Source of the DNA: Schizophyllum amplum
Lineage: Eukaryota > Basidiomycota > Agaricomycetes > Agaricales > Schizophyllaceae
DNA length: 64,000 nucleotides
Reading direction: 5' to 3'
Assembly: GCA_007026445.1 (NCBI GenBank)
Contig: VDMD01000029.1
Coordinates: 310,001-374,000, forward strand
In this document: positions 1 to 10,753 of the stretch, in pieces
How the letters are laid out: each line of letters begins with the position of its first letter
Position numbering within the stretch: the stretch's first letter is position 1
The notes under the pieces: generated by a model
Told to the model about the DNA's origin: nothing
Seen by the model: the letters and a program-made list of their open reading frames with translations, nothing else
Database searches by the model: none
Made by a program: the position numbers and the translations under genes

Positions 1-6
1 ACGCAC

Positions 7-451
7 CAAGCTGTGATCGCCACCAAGGGTGACGGGCAGCTCGCCTGCCTTGGCGTGCCCGCCAACGACCTTAGACACGGACTCGCAGACGCGCGACACC
101 AGTCGCGGGTTCTTGAGTATACCGATGGGCGGATCGCTGGCTGCATCGATGCTCTCAAACTGGTGGTGTCCATCGAACTTGACCTTCCAGCCCAGCTCGG
201 TGAGCTGGTCAGTCAGGCCTGCTTCAACAAGGTGGATGGGACCCTTGTCCACGCCAGGTTTGCCCTACCTTTAGTCAGTAAGAGTGAATGGACACTAGAG
301 GTCTAGCGCACCTGGCCTCCCATGAACGGGCATCCTACGATCTGCGGACACGCGCCTCATCAGCTGCCCGGACGCGTCGATCTGCTCATCGGGCGCTTAC
401 CGCCGCGGTCTTGGGGTTCGTGATGAAGCGGGAGTGTTCAGACACAGACAT
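7..451 (-). CDS. CAR1: Arginase, N-terminal part (runs off the window)
   Basis: Hydrolyses L-arginine to ornithine and urea in cytosolic arginine catabolism. Three exons are visible on the minus strand. Exon 1 (451-401) starts MSVSEHSRFITNP. Exon 2 (341-312) reads IVGCPFMGGQ. Exon 3 (264 down to about 7) starts GKPGVDKGP and ends at the metal-binding GGDHSL motif. A good donor (GTGCGT) occupies positions 6-1, so the coding sequence continues in a further exon beyond the window edge. Phases agree at both introns. The PFxGGQGKxGVDxGP and GGDHS blocks are family signatures, so I am confident of the family. Only about the first third of the enzyme is present. It is divergent from LIP2 with about 250 bp between the starts. 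Confidence 0.9.
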
Positions 452-701
452 TTGCAGAAATTCCAAGCAAGAGAGGGGAGGAAAGAGGGAAAGACGAAAA
501 TAAGCGCTCGTCCGACGTCCGCGCAGCTGTATATGAATCCGATGGCGCAACCGCAAAACGGTGGCGCTGGCAATGTGGACGGCTCTCGGATGCACGTGCT
601 CCGTCGGGTCCGCGTCGGACGTGCGCAAATTTGATCACTTGAACTTCAACTTGTCCTCTGCCAGTCACGCCGCGGCCTGTACTCGTCGTAATTGTGTCAG
701 A

Positions 702-1478
702 ATGTCTCTCCCTCCCATACTGTACCACTACTTCCGCGTTCCTCTCCCGTACGCGCAGACGCTCGCTCTCCAGGAAAGGATACACCAGATACAGCTCGCC
801 GCGCGTCGCACCGCATCACACAAGGACGTCCTCCTGCTCCTACAGCACCGACCTGTGTACACAGCCGGGCGTCGTCAAACGGAGGACGATGTGGCTGACG
901 AGCGCCGCCGGCTAACAAACATGGGAGCCGACTTCGTCCCCACACAACGCGGAGGACAGCTGACATACCATGGTCCGGGACAAATCATCGGCTACCCCCT
1001 TGTCGACACTGCACGGTGGTCCCCATCCATGGGTGTGCGCGACTATGTCTGTCGCATGCAGAAGTTCCTCAATCTACATCTCCGCGAGGCGCACGGACTG
1101 GAACCCTCACCCTCGGATAATACCGGCGTCTTCCTCTCGCCTGCCGAGAAGATCGCAAGCATAGGTGTGCAGGTGCGGCACCGACTGACGACGCATGGGT
1201 TCTCCTTGAACGTCACGAGAGAACCACTCCCGTGGTTTGAGCAAATCGTGGCTTGCGGACTGGCAGACGTCAAGGCCGTCAGCATCTCGACGGCGAAGGG
1301 CACTGAGGTCAAGGTTGACCAAGAAATACCCGGTCTGGTGTCGCGGTTTGGTCAGCTATATGAGAGGGACATGGCGCCTCTTAAAACATCCAGAGAGGGC
1401 GATATGGGAGCCGCCATTCTGGCATTAGAAGAGGAGGCGGAATCTCTTAGAGCTTGGGCGGTATCTCCGCGTACGTGA
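702..1478 (+). CDS. LIP2: Octanoyl-[ACP]:protein octanoyltransferase (lipoyl transferase, LipB/LIP2)
   Basis: Transfers octanoyl from mitochondrial acyl carrier protein to lipoyl domains, the first step of lipoate synthesis. It is a single exon of 258 residues from the ATG at 702. LipB motifs are clear: RGGQLTYHGPGQ (substrate pocket), EKIASIGVQ with the catalytic lysine, and an ACG block with the likely catalytic cysteine. An in-frame ATG at 561 would add 47 residues that are only weakly like a mitochondrial presequence. I prefer 702 because family homology starts just after it, but the longer form could supply targeting. The C-terminal 40 residues run past the usual end of the fold and look variable. 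Confidence 0.9.
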   Translation: MSLPPILYHYFRVPLPYAQTLALQERIHQIQLAARRTASHKDVLLLLQHRPVYTAGRRQTEDDVADERRRLTNMGADFVPTQRGGQLTYHGPGQIIGYPLVDTARWSPSMGVRDYVCRMQKFLNLHLREAHGLEPSPSDNTGVFLSPAEKIASIGVQVRHRLTTHGFSLNVTREPLPWFEQIVACGLADVKAVSISTAKGTEVKVDQEIPGLVSRFGQLYERDMAPLKTSREGDMGAAILALEEEAESLRAWAVSPRT

Positions 1479-1806
1479 CCTGCGGGGAACCTGAGGACGT
1501 GCCACTACTTGTAAGTGACCATATTGCTTTTTGTTCATCTCCCTCATCTTTTCCGCAGATTTCAAATAATGACATACATAAGTCTTCGTTGCGGTTACAC
1601 TTTGAACTGCTAGGACAAAGTCGTCTCCTACTTCAACAAGCGACCCCGTGACCGTCCGAACTCGCTGCTCCCATTCTCGGACTGGGCGCCCCCGGGACGG
1701 TGGAGTGGCGCAAATTTCTAATGCCCGGTTTCTCAGGCTTTTGCCCTAGTACAAGTACCCATGGACATGACTTCTCAAGCACCTTCCTGCCATCTTTACC
1801 CCGACC

Positions 1807-3717
1807 ATGGCTGCGACTCTGCGTGCTCTGGCGAGCCTCATTTCTGCCAGCGCTGACACCATTGACGCGCGTTGCGCTGCCGCTGGTACCTCTTTTCCCG
1901 ATCTCGAGGGGGCACCTGGTGCCTCCGCGGTGAGCTCTGAGGCCGTCTACGACGATCCAGCCATCTCGCGCAGCGCGGACATCATCATCGCCGCTGCGGG
2001 GCAGCTCATCGCAGCTGTGCGCCGCCCGCAAGACAGCCTATTCAACCTCGCTTACAGCGTGAGTGTCGTGTTCGCCTGCTTCCAAAGCTTCAGCCCGGTG
2101 TTACCCAACATTGAACCTCCTGTAGACAGTTATACCCGCCGCCCTGCGGACGGCCAATCTTGCATGTGTGCCGGAGATCATAAGGGAAGAGGGTGGCAAG
2201 GTGCGAGTCTTATCGATGGGCGGCTTACCACAATTGGCCTTTAGGTTCATGCTGAGCGCCGGTGCAGTGCCACGTGGACGTCCTTGCGAAGAAGAATAAC
2301 ACAGACCCGCTGAAGCTAGGCAAGCTAACCCTATATGCCTTGTTGACCTGCTTTATTCAGTACTGAGGCTCATTGCAGCCGGCGTTCTACGCCTGTTGGT
2401 CACGCACCATGTCTTTCGCGAGGTAGAGCCGAATGTCTTTGCTAACAATCGCATCTCCTGCGTGCTGGATTCCGGAAAGGACGTGTCGATTCTGAAGGAC
2501 AGGTAGGTCTTGCTGTAGATCTGATGAGATGATAACTATCACCACTGCAAGCCCGCTGGAGAAATATGTCGAAGCAGAGGGATATTGCGCCATTGTGGAC
2601 GCCATGTCAGACGTGCGTTCCTCATCCCGCTTCGCCAGTCCTTACATCTTTTCAGGGCAGACGAAATCGGAAAGGCCCTCCTCCACTTTCCTCAGACGCT
2701 AATCGACCCAAGTCGCCCCGGGTCCGACATTCACGAGATGGACACGGCCTTCAACCGCGCTTTCAACTTTGACAGGCAGATATTCGACTGGTACGGACTG
2801 CCTGAGAACAGTTTCTATCTGGCTAGGGTCACCGAGGTGCTGAACGACACTCGTCGACTCTCGCCACCGGGTGCCATTGCGCGAGGTGCGTATGTCCTTT
2901 GTTCACAGATTCGTTCGTCTAATGAGATGCTGTGGCAAAGCGTATCCTTGGGGGGACGTGCCTGAGGGAGCCACAGTTGTCGACGTCGGTGGTGGTCTTG
3001 GACTGCTCGCAATGGACGTGATGAGGGAGTACCCGAAGCTGAACATGATTATCCAAGACCGCCCTGGAATGCTCGAAGAGGCGAAGAAGGTCAGACGCTC
3101 GTCCTGATGGTTTTCTATCATTCGATAACCACCTAACAGTATTGGCACCGTCAAATGCCTGATACGCCGGTGACTTTCCAGGGTTCGAATATGTCTGATT
3201 CTGCGGCTTGGCTGGCTAACGATCCTCTCGCACGGCAGCGCACGACTTCTTCGAACCGCAGCCCGCCAACAAACCCGTCGTTTACATCCTCAGCCTTATC
3301 CTACACGACTGGTCCGACGAGTGGTCGGCCAAGATCCTTCGACACATGCGCAACGGCGCATTGGCCGAGACCCGCATCATCATTGTCGAACACGTCCTGC
3401 AACACGCCTGCCGGACGGACAACGCCGCCGACATAACCCCAGGCGCAAATGAAGACGTGTTCCCCGAGCCCTTGCTCCCGAACGGCGGCCTCGCTCGGGC
3501 GAACCCGTACCTTCTGGATGTACAGGTTCGTCGTTCAAGTCGGATATTCTTCGAATACGCATGAACAAACATTCACCAGATGATGGGCGCCATGAACGGG
3601 CAGGAGAAGACTCTTGAGCACATGAAGCGCGTTTTGCATATGGGAGGCTGGAAGATCGAGCACATTTCGCGCGTGCCGAACGCGTTCCGACCATACATTA
3701 TAGCTGCACCACTTTGA
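1807..3717 (+). CDS. SAM-dependent O-methyltransferase (plant COMT-like / fungal family 2)
   Basis: Probably methylates a hydroxyl of a small phenolic or polyketide substrate; the substrate cannot be read from sequence. I count ten exons: 1807-2058, 2126-2200, 2268-2319, 2379-2502, 2552-2612, about 2656-2885, 2941-3089, 3140-3182, 3239-3525 and 3580-3717. A winged-helix dimerisation domain is followed by the SAM-binding loop VDVGGGLGLLAMD and the catalytic HDWSDEW block. Exon 3 ends at a GC donor (2320-2321) rather than GT. The exon 5/6 junction (2612 to about 2660) is unresolved. Family length argues for SDEIGK there, but no canonical splice pair keeps that frame; an acceptor at 2674 keeps frame and loses four residues. 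Either a splice choice or a one-base indel could explain it. Confidence 0.85.
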
Positions 3718-3864
3718 TTGTTAACTGTCCAAAATTCCGGTAGATATGTCTGAGATATGCTTTACAAATTGTATCTTCTAGATCTTGCATCTGTCAATAG
3801 CCCACCACTTAGATGTGATCATCCACCGGGTGCTCCGTGCCCTGCTCTCGCTGTCAGCTCTACT

Positions 3865-6211
3865 TCAAGCTGGAGGTAGGCTTTCACAAACCTGCTTGTA
3901 TCCCTCTCCGATCCCAGACATGCCTTGGTCCTTCACCTTGTTCAGCACACGGGCAATGGCGTCGAGGCCTGAAACCACAACGTCAAAACTAGGATCTGCC
4001 TTCGTACTTCATCCGCAAACTCACCCATGTCCAGATCCTCCATCGGCGGGCCGAACGAGATGCGCACATATTCATGGCACGGCGACTTGAAGAGGTTGCG
4101 CCTATGCGCGGGGTTGATGTCAAAGAAGATGCCCGGAATGACGATCGTCTTCTCCTTGAGCAGTTCTTCGAAGAACGTCAGGCCGTTGTTGAGCGGTGAG
4201 GGGAGGGTCGAGAGGTCTAGCCAGATGTAGAAGGTGCTCGTCGGCGGCACTTTCACGGTCAGCCCGAGCTCGGAGAGGCGACCGAGGACGTGGTCGCGCT
4301 TGGTCTTGAAGTGCTTTTGGAGAGCAAGCTATTGACATAAAATGAGTCACGGCCTCTAACTAAAATTAATGGACGTACCTTCTCCTCTTTGACGCGGCTC
4401 GGCTCCAGCATCGGAATTGCGGCTAGCTGGAGACTAGGTAGAGATTAATGTTGAGCTGCCGGACATTTCGCAACCTGACATACGGGTGGTTGGCACCGCC
4501 GTCAAGGAATGAACCTGGACTATGTGAGGCGCATGCATAAGTGCACTGTGCTGCAGCGCTTACCAGATTGCGAGAGCGCCGTAATAAGGTTCTTCGGGCC
4601 AACTACCCAGCAGACACGCCAACCAGGAAGACGCCAATTCTGTCACTCAGCGTCAATCAAGCTCTGCGTTGCATCAAAGTCGTTTGCTTACCTTCGTGAG
4701 ACCGTCGATGATGATCACGGAGTCCTGTCAATTTTATGAGAGTGCGTTCCCGAAAGGAACCTGTTGTCCAACCTCATTGACATCCTCGACGTACTGCGAA
4801 TCGTGGATAAGTTCGGGTTTTCAGCCTAAACAAGGCTCTTCTCACCTCCGCAGATGACACTGACTGCCCGAATTCCTCACCTTCCTCAGGGTAAATATAC
4901 CAGGAGTAAAACTAGAGGGCGTTAGGTGGCGAGCGTCGAAATCTACAGACACACACACCTCGTCCAGAATAAGGGTAGTTCCCTCGCGACCGAGAGTCAC
5001 GAGTTCCTTCAGCGCATCTCCCCTGGCTCGGGAGTCAGCATACAGGTACAGGATACCTTTCTCATGAACGTACTTGATGACCTGGCCAGTCGGGTTGCGC
5101 GGGTTGGACATGAGCACAACAGCCGTCCCTTGGCTCTGAATATCTTTCTGACGCTGAGGTCAAACACAACATAAACCGGTATAGAAAGCATCCATACCCG
5201 GGTGCGCTCGGTGTCCATGGTGTATTTATTCTGCGGTCATGGTGTCAGCCTCTGTCTTTGTAAAAGATTCTCCAGCTCACGTTCGCGTCCAGACTGATCA
5301 TAATGCCCTCAGTGAGTAATGCGGCGTGTCAGAGATACGGACGTACATGGTGGGCACTGGGACCAGCCGACGGAAGGCCGCAAGGACCTGGTCGTAAGCC
5401 GTGTAGTCTGGCACCTGGTAGGACTACGTCGCATAAGCCGACTGAGGAAGTCAAGTCTGACATCAATCCTTACGCAATAGACATCGCCAACGACACTCGC
5501 AACGCGAGACAGACCGGCACGTCCACCGGGAACAATGCAGACATTCTCGTGCGTGTATTGGCTTGTCTTGCCCTTCCGGAAGGTCTCGTTGTACAAGTTC
5601 GCGACCGCTGTGCGGAGGTCTGCGGGGAAGAGAAGCGGTCACGTGGGATGCATTATACAGGTTCACGGTGCGAACACACCTTTGACACCGGTGGTGGGTG
5701 CGTACTCCAGCGAGTCCATCGGAACACTGATGGATTCAGGGCGCGCAGGTGAACCGGGGATAGGTCCAACCTCGGGCGCGCCCTGCCCAAGGTTCGCCCA
5801 CTCGTGCTGTGCGGCGTAGCTGAATCCGTTCGCCATAGCGCGGTCCGAGCAATAGATGACACCTGTGCTACCGGGGTGGACGATGCCGGGTACAGTCTCC
5901 TCATCCTAGACTACTCTCAGATCATGTATGCAAGCGAGAGACTTTGAACGCGTACGGGGTTCACCGTCTGGGGAATCACACTCCTGGCTTGGTGTCCCGC
6001 CGACGATCGGAAGATCTACGCGCCTTAGAGGTCAGCTCGCACAGAAAAGATGTACGACGGACGTACCTGATGGGCCTCCGAGTCCTTCTCGGATTTCCAC
6101 TGCTTCACCGCATCCCGCACCTGCGCAAACGACGTGTTAGTCGATCACGCGTGCTCAGGCGAAGGTGAGCGTTACGATGTTCTTGAATCGATCTCCAGGC
6201 TGAATAGACAT
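3865..6211 (-). CDS. PLP-dependent class I/II aminotransferase
   Basis: Fold-type I aminotransferase, likely acting on an amino acid or amino-acid-derived substrate; specificity is not evident. The start is the ATG at 6211 (MSIQPGDRFKNI). I reconstruct 17 small exons with consistent phases. Landmarks in order are CIVPGGRAGLSRV, MSNPRNPTGQV (substrate/PLP-binding Asn-Pro), TTLILDEFYSWYI, IIIDGLTKNWRLPGWR (PLP Schiff-base lysine in GLTK) and near the C-terminus FVR-like YVRISFGPP. It ends EGYKQVCESLPPA. The reading frame is intact throughout, unlike several neighbours. One exon is only 13 nt (5281-5293) and another is 21 nt. A TATA-like box lies about 100 bp upstream of the start. Confidence 0.88.
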
Positions 6212-6312
6212 TGTGGACTGCAAGTTCAAGATGAAAGCAAGAAGAAAGAGGGCCTGCAGCCTGCAGGTCAGACGCTTTTATAGTGACGCGCGAGGTAGCG
6301 CCTCCCGGCGCG

Positions 6313-6320
6313 TATTTATA
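6313..6320 (-). promoter_or_regulatory. TATA-like box upstream of the aminotransferase
   Basis: The minus strand reads TATAAATA here, about 100 nt upstream of the aminotransferase ATG at 6211. The position is plausible for a fungal core promoter, but no transcription start is known. Confidence 0.4.
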
Positions 6321-6570
6321 GCAACAGGGCCAATCTTAGCCGGCTTGGGCGATGACGCGCGCCACCAGCTCGCCACGAGGGCTCACAGGAAATCTCCGCG
6401 GCCCGACTCGCAGTACTCGCAGTCGCAGTTCGCAGTTGAGATAGCCAGCGCGTCGCCGAGGGCAGTGGACACAGATGGTACTCAAAAAATTCAGTCTCTG
6501 CGGCGTTCACAAAATTCAGGTCATGCTCATCAATAAATCGGACAGTGTAACAGGCTCACAGGCCACATTA

Positions 6571-8131
6571 CTACGAAGGCAATCTTTTCAAAGTCACCTT
6601 CCAGTCCTGTTCATGTTGAGTCTTCTCCTGCGCAAGCTTGAAGTTGTAGACTCACCTTGTGGCTGAACGACCTCAAGTCCGCCGCCTGCCCGACGTGCAC
6701 GAGGTATGTCCCAAGCTTGTACAGTTCCCTGTCCTGACGGGCTTCCTCCGATGCGGCGTGCTTGAAGGCGCGGATTTTGAGACCCTCGCTAGGGTTGAGG
6801 GCAAAATTGCGGCTCTGGCGTCGACGGGTTCGTCAGAGCATACATTCCGACCCCATCGCACGCACCAGATCGTCAATGTGCACCGTATTTGAGGCGTTGC
6901 TGATAGGCAAAATCAACCACCATATCAACAGAACATCCCAAATCGCACTCACAACTGTGGAAAGTGGTTCCAGATAATCTGCAGCGCCTTGACTGAGTGT
7001 TCCCAGGGCTTGTTATCCCGCACGCTTTGGACGGTGAACATGCACGTCTTGTCGAGGACTTGCGCCCAGGTCAGCGGGCGAAAGGCGTGGGTGAGAGTCA
7101 TCGGTCACCGAATGATATCTGACCGGGCATGCGTTAGCAACGAGACAAGGCAAACTGCGAGGCGTTAAGTCACCTGGTAATTGCGGTGGCCGCCAATCAT
7201 GCCTAGCTCTACCAACTTGGTCTCCAGCCATATCCAACTTGTCTGGGACCATATGCAGACTCGATAGCATGTTCAGTAAAAACCGCGCAGAGCAGAATCG
7301 AGGCACTCACTGTCATAATACGGGTACACCTTCTCCATGAAGTCATGCAGGCCCGGTCTTGCACACTCCTCGGGTGGCAGGCTTCCAGAAGTAAGCGGTT
7401 TCGTGTCCAAAATGGCTGCCATGAACGTCAGTAACGGCGAACACTGTCGCAGAATGCATCACGCACTGTAATCGAGGTCGAGCACTAGCAGCTTCTTCCC
7501 TTCGCGCAGCGGATGAATGACGTTCACGCTCAAGTTCTTCGTCGCCTTCTCCACGTTGCCCTTATTCGTCAGGTCGTTCGCAAGCGCTGTGACCAGCCCA
7601 GAGTTCTTCAGCAGGTCCGCAAGGTCCACGTCGCTCTCGGAGTCCTTCTGGTCGGACTCCTCTGTGAATCGCATGAGGCGTAGGTATCGCGTACGATGAC
7701 GGCATACGCACCTTGAGGCGCGCGCAGCTCTTCTCCCTCTACGGTGCCGACGAGAGTGAATTTCTTGTCCTTGACGAGCTTGAGGTCCTTGCTGAGAGCA
7801 TGGTGTCAGTGGAAGGACACGTGCAAATGCATGGTCGCGCACATGAACGCGTCCCGCGCCGGCAGCTTGCCCTTGACGAGCCCCAGGATCTTCTGCCTTG
7901 CGGGCGGCACGCGCGTCAATTTCTGCAACGCGTATTGCAGGTCTATCACCCTATAGCAGGCTGTCAGCAAGAGAAACGAGGCGCGACATAGACCACATAC
8001 CGGTCGTTCTGCGCGACCTCGACGGAGTATGGCTTGCCAGACCAAGTGAACGGGAGCGCGATCATCTCCGGCTCTCCGCCCGTGCTTTCAGGCGCGGCAC
8101 TCATCGACGTGGATGGCAAGTCGGGGGACAT
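6571..8131 (-). CDS. UBLCP1: Ubiquitin-like domain-containing CTD phosphatase (UBLCP1 homologue)
   Basis: Family members dephosphorylate the nuclear 26S proteasome and RNA polymerase II CTD substrates. The start is taken at 8131 (MSPDLPSTSM); an upstream in-frame ATG exists at 8218. The N-terminal part is ubiquitin-like (WSGKPYSVEV, then RQKILGLVKGKLP, the typical UBLCP1 loop). It is followed by the HAD phosphatase motif DLDYT (nucleophile Asp, with an intron after the Tyr codon) and LDTKPLTSG. Further exons give ICIWSQTSW-type and WETK-type blocks and HIDDL near the end. The last exon appears to end KVTLKRLPS with its stop at 6571. The gene is multi-exon with short introns. It is divergent from the Nudix gene across about 300 bp. 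Confidence 0.85.
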
Positions 8132-8436
8132 GGTTAATAAGTTTGCAGTGTGTGCATGTAGCTGGGCGTGGTCGTGGTCGGATGCAAGGTGCGGCGTGCC
8201 GCGCCACAATGCGCTCACCGATCCCTGCCTCCTCCCCTCATGTCCCTGCGAATCCGATTCGCCGGGCCGCGATCCCTCAACAGTCCGCGATCCCCCTATT
8301 GATTCTGTTGACCTAACAAGCGCGAAAACCTCTCAAATTACTACGCGAGTGCCATCCTGGTCTCGTGCCCGTGTTGAGAGTGTTGTTCCCCGCCATACGG
8401 CTATCCGGGACGTTCAGCACCCGGTAGGCAGTATTC

Positions 8437-9638
8437 ATGCTGCGAACACTGAAGTATCGCGCCTCGACCGCTCCTTTTGCCAACCTCAAGCGCTTTGTGC
8501 TACCATCCGTTCGGTACTTTAGCACCGACATGGCAGCAGCATCACCCGCAGACCCCAGGCCCTCGGCCAGCATCGCGATCGTGAACGCGCGCAACGAGGT
8601 TCTGCTCGTGCAGCGCAACCCCAAGACGCGATCCTTCGCAGGTGTTCATGTACGCTGCTCCAGGTGTCTCTATGCACTTCCTCACACCCCGAATCCAGGT
8701 CTTCCCCGGTGGGAACTACGATGGCGCACAAGATGCGTCCCTGGCAATGACCGCCATTCGGGAGGCCTTCGAAGAGTCGGGGCTCCTCCTGGCTTCCCCT
8801 GCTCACGCGGTCCCGCCTATGTCTGCCCTGGAAGAAGCTCGGCATGCGATTCATGCGCAACGAGTACGCTTCTCGGACTTTCTCGCTCGTCAGGGACTCG
8901 CGGCAGACATTGACTCGCTGTTGCCGTTCACGGAATGGGTGACACCCGTCGGGGTACCAAGGTGCGTCGGTCTCGTTTATTCACTCTGAGTAGTCTGAAA
9001 CTAGAAGGCACGCAGGCGCTTCCGCACGCAATTCTTCGTTGCTTTCCTCCCCGCCGCGTCAGCCTCTGGGTTCTCTGCCGGGGACAAGCAGGAGCAGATT
9101 CCTACGCCAGGTCAGTTACTTAGTTGTAATCTATGGCGTGCACTCAACATCATTCACAGACGGCGGCCAGGAAGTCATCTCCGCCCGCTTTGTCCGCCCC
9201 GCCGATGCGCTTGCAGATTTCGAGGCGCAGCGTATATCGTTCATGCCACCGCAATACTACATCCTGACCACGCTAGCTGGAATTCTCGACGGCCCCAACA
9301 ATACCACCGACCAGCGCGCCCGCGTCGAGCGCCTCGCCCGTGGCGCCTTCGGACGCATGACCATCAACCCACGCCGCTTGAAGACTGCAACAGACGACGG
9401 GCAGACGGTGCTAACGTACGAGGGCGACGAGACGCGCGGCGGGCGACCCGGCCGGCGGCACAGGGCCGTCGTGGAATTTGCTAAGGGTGGGGTGAGTGCT
9501 AATTTCCTCCCAGTGTTTTCCTCTCTTGCTTGTCTCATTCGGGCCTCTCGGTAGATAACGACGCGCATCCGGCTTGAACGGAACTTTGATATCTTCGAGG
9601 ACATCGAGAGCGGATCTTCGGCGTCCGTAAAGCTATAA
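8437..9638 (+). CDS. Nudix hydrolase, NUDT19-like (acyl-CoA diphosphatase type)
   Basis: Likely cleaves the diphosphate of CoA or acyl-CoA, by similarity to the NUDT7/8/19 group. Five exons (8437-8649, 8699-8961, 9016-9110, 9160-9491, 9555-9638) join in frame without difficulty. The N-terminus (MLRTLKYRAST...VRYFSTD) has the look of a cleavable mitochondrial presequence. The Nudix box is split in the NUDT19 manner: VFPGGNYDG, then AIREAFEESGLLL carrying the REx2Ex(E) metal ligands. The protein ends SSASVKL. VKL resembles a peroxisomal PTS1 but is not canonical. The substrate is inferred from subfamily shape only. Confidence 0.87.
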
Positions 9639-9694
9639 TATATGGTTATGTGCGCGCTGTACCCGCAAATCCTCGATTGGGCACAAAGGCAACG

Positions 9695-10055
9695 TTATAT
9701 GGGATTGTGGCGCGTTCGGAAGGAGGCCCGTACACTGCCCCATGCGTCCGAGCCGCGTGAACGGCGCTTGAGAGAGGTGCACGCGGTTCTGGATCCTCCC
9801 GAGGGCAGCAGGAGGATGAGACACAACACGAGGCACACCAGGGCACGCGAGAGATTTGAGTTTGCTTCCGAGGGCCGCGTCCGGATTTGGGCATCCTTGT
9901 TCTGCAGTGCGTGCCTCATGTTCCGCTCGTACATCTGCCGCTCCTTGCACCTCTCTGGCCCGCCATCTGAACTACTGTACATGTTATAACCGTTCGGGGA
10001 CAGCGTGTTCGACGTCTGATCTCGCTTGCAGAGGGCGAGCGCTGCTTACAGGCAT
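9695..10055 (-). CDS. Small hypothetical protein with one predicted membrane segment
   Basis: Weak candidate, not recognised. A possible two-residue first exon (10055-10050, Met-Pro) is followed by a good GTAAGC donor and by an ORF from 10024 to 9695. The product is about 110 residues: a basic, polar N-terminal half (ERQMYERNMRHALQ), one hydrophobic run (ALVCLVLCLILLLP) and a basic tail. The gene is convergent with the Nudix gene. Alternatives are a start at 9982 or no gene at all; the 3' half also reads in another frame if an intron is assumed. Expression data would be needed to decide. Confidence 0.3.
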
Positions 10056-10693
10056 GGCGAGTGATTACGGCGAACTCGCAGGTGCGCGCTGCACACGAGC
10101 AGGCACGCTCAAAGCTTCCATCCACAGAGGGGCCGCAGCGAGGGGCTGACGATGCCTGTCGCTCTCGGAACTACTGCGTGAGAGACTCAGTCTGGTTAGT
10201 TGTTTACCCTGAAGGTGCTGGCCTGCGGACTCATACGACCGCTATTACGGTCATCAATGCATGTGCAGACCGCAGTCCTATTTGTGCGGAGTTAAAAAGT
10301 TCTCTGCGTCCAACGTACGGAGACACGAAACAATTGGCTTCGGGCGAACAATAGAACCTAGGTATTGCACCGTCAGAGCAGTTCGCGCATGTACTTCCTC
10401 CTCGTAGAGCTGCAGTCCTCGACGCCCCGGTGCCTCACGATACCGAACCAGTAGCGCGGAGATTGAAAGATACACGCGCTAGTCTCGTCGAGGAACAATG
10501 GCTATCTGTATTTGGCATTGTTTTCATTATGTTCTGATCGCCTGCTTATCCCCAAACCTGCTTGGCCCGAACGTCCATGCTCTCCGGCTGTTGACTGGGT
10601 CTTTTCTTCCTTATTTGCTTACTGTTCCTGTCCGCTCCTTCCCCGGTCCCGTTCCTTGATCCCTGCTTCTATCTGCCGCGGCCTGACTCGAGC
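10056..10693. other. Intergenic stretch without a recognisable gene
   Basis: It contains only short open frames with no recognisable domains. It forms the upstream region of the secreted carboxylesterase gene. Confidence 0.6.
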
Positions 10694-10697
10694 CGCA

Positions 10698-10704
10698 TAT
10701 ATAA
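10698..10704 (+). promoter_or_regulatory. TATA box of the carboxylesterase gene
   Basis: TATATAA lies 50 nt upstream of the ATG at 10754, a normal distance for a fungal TATA promoter. Confidence 0.5.
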
Positions 10705-10753
10705 CTGTGGTCTTCGCTGCACCCACTCCCCCCTCGACGACGACAGAGACGCG

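Noticed and set aside
1633..2031. 132-residue minus-strand frame
   Set aside because: It overlaps exon 1 of the O-methyltransferase and has no recognisable motif.
1..6211. Possible secondary-metabolite cluster (O-methyltransferase plus aminotransferase)
   Set aside because: No synthase, transporter or regulator is nearby, and the flanking genes are housekeeping. Adjacency alone is not enough.
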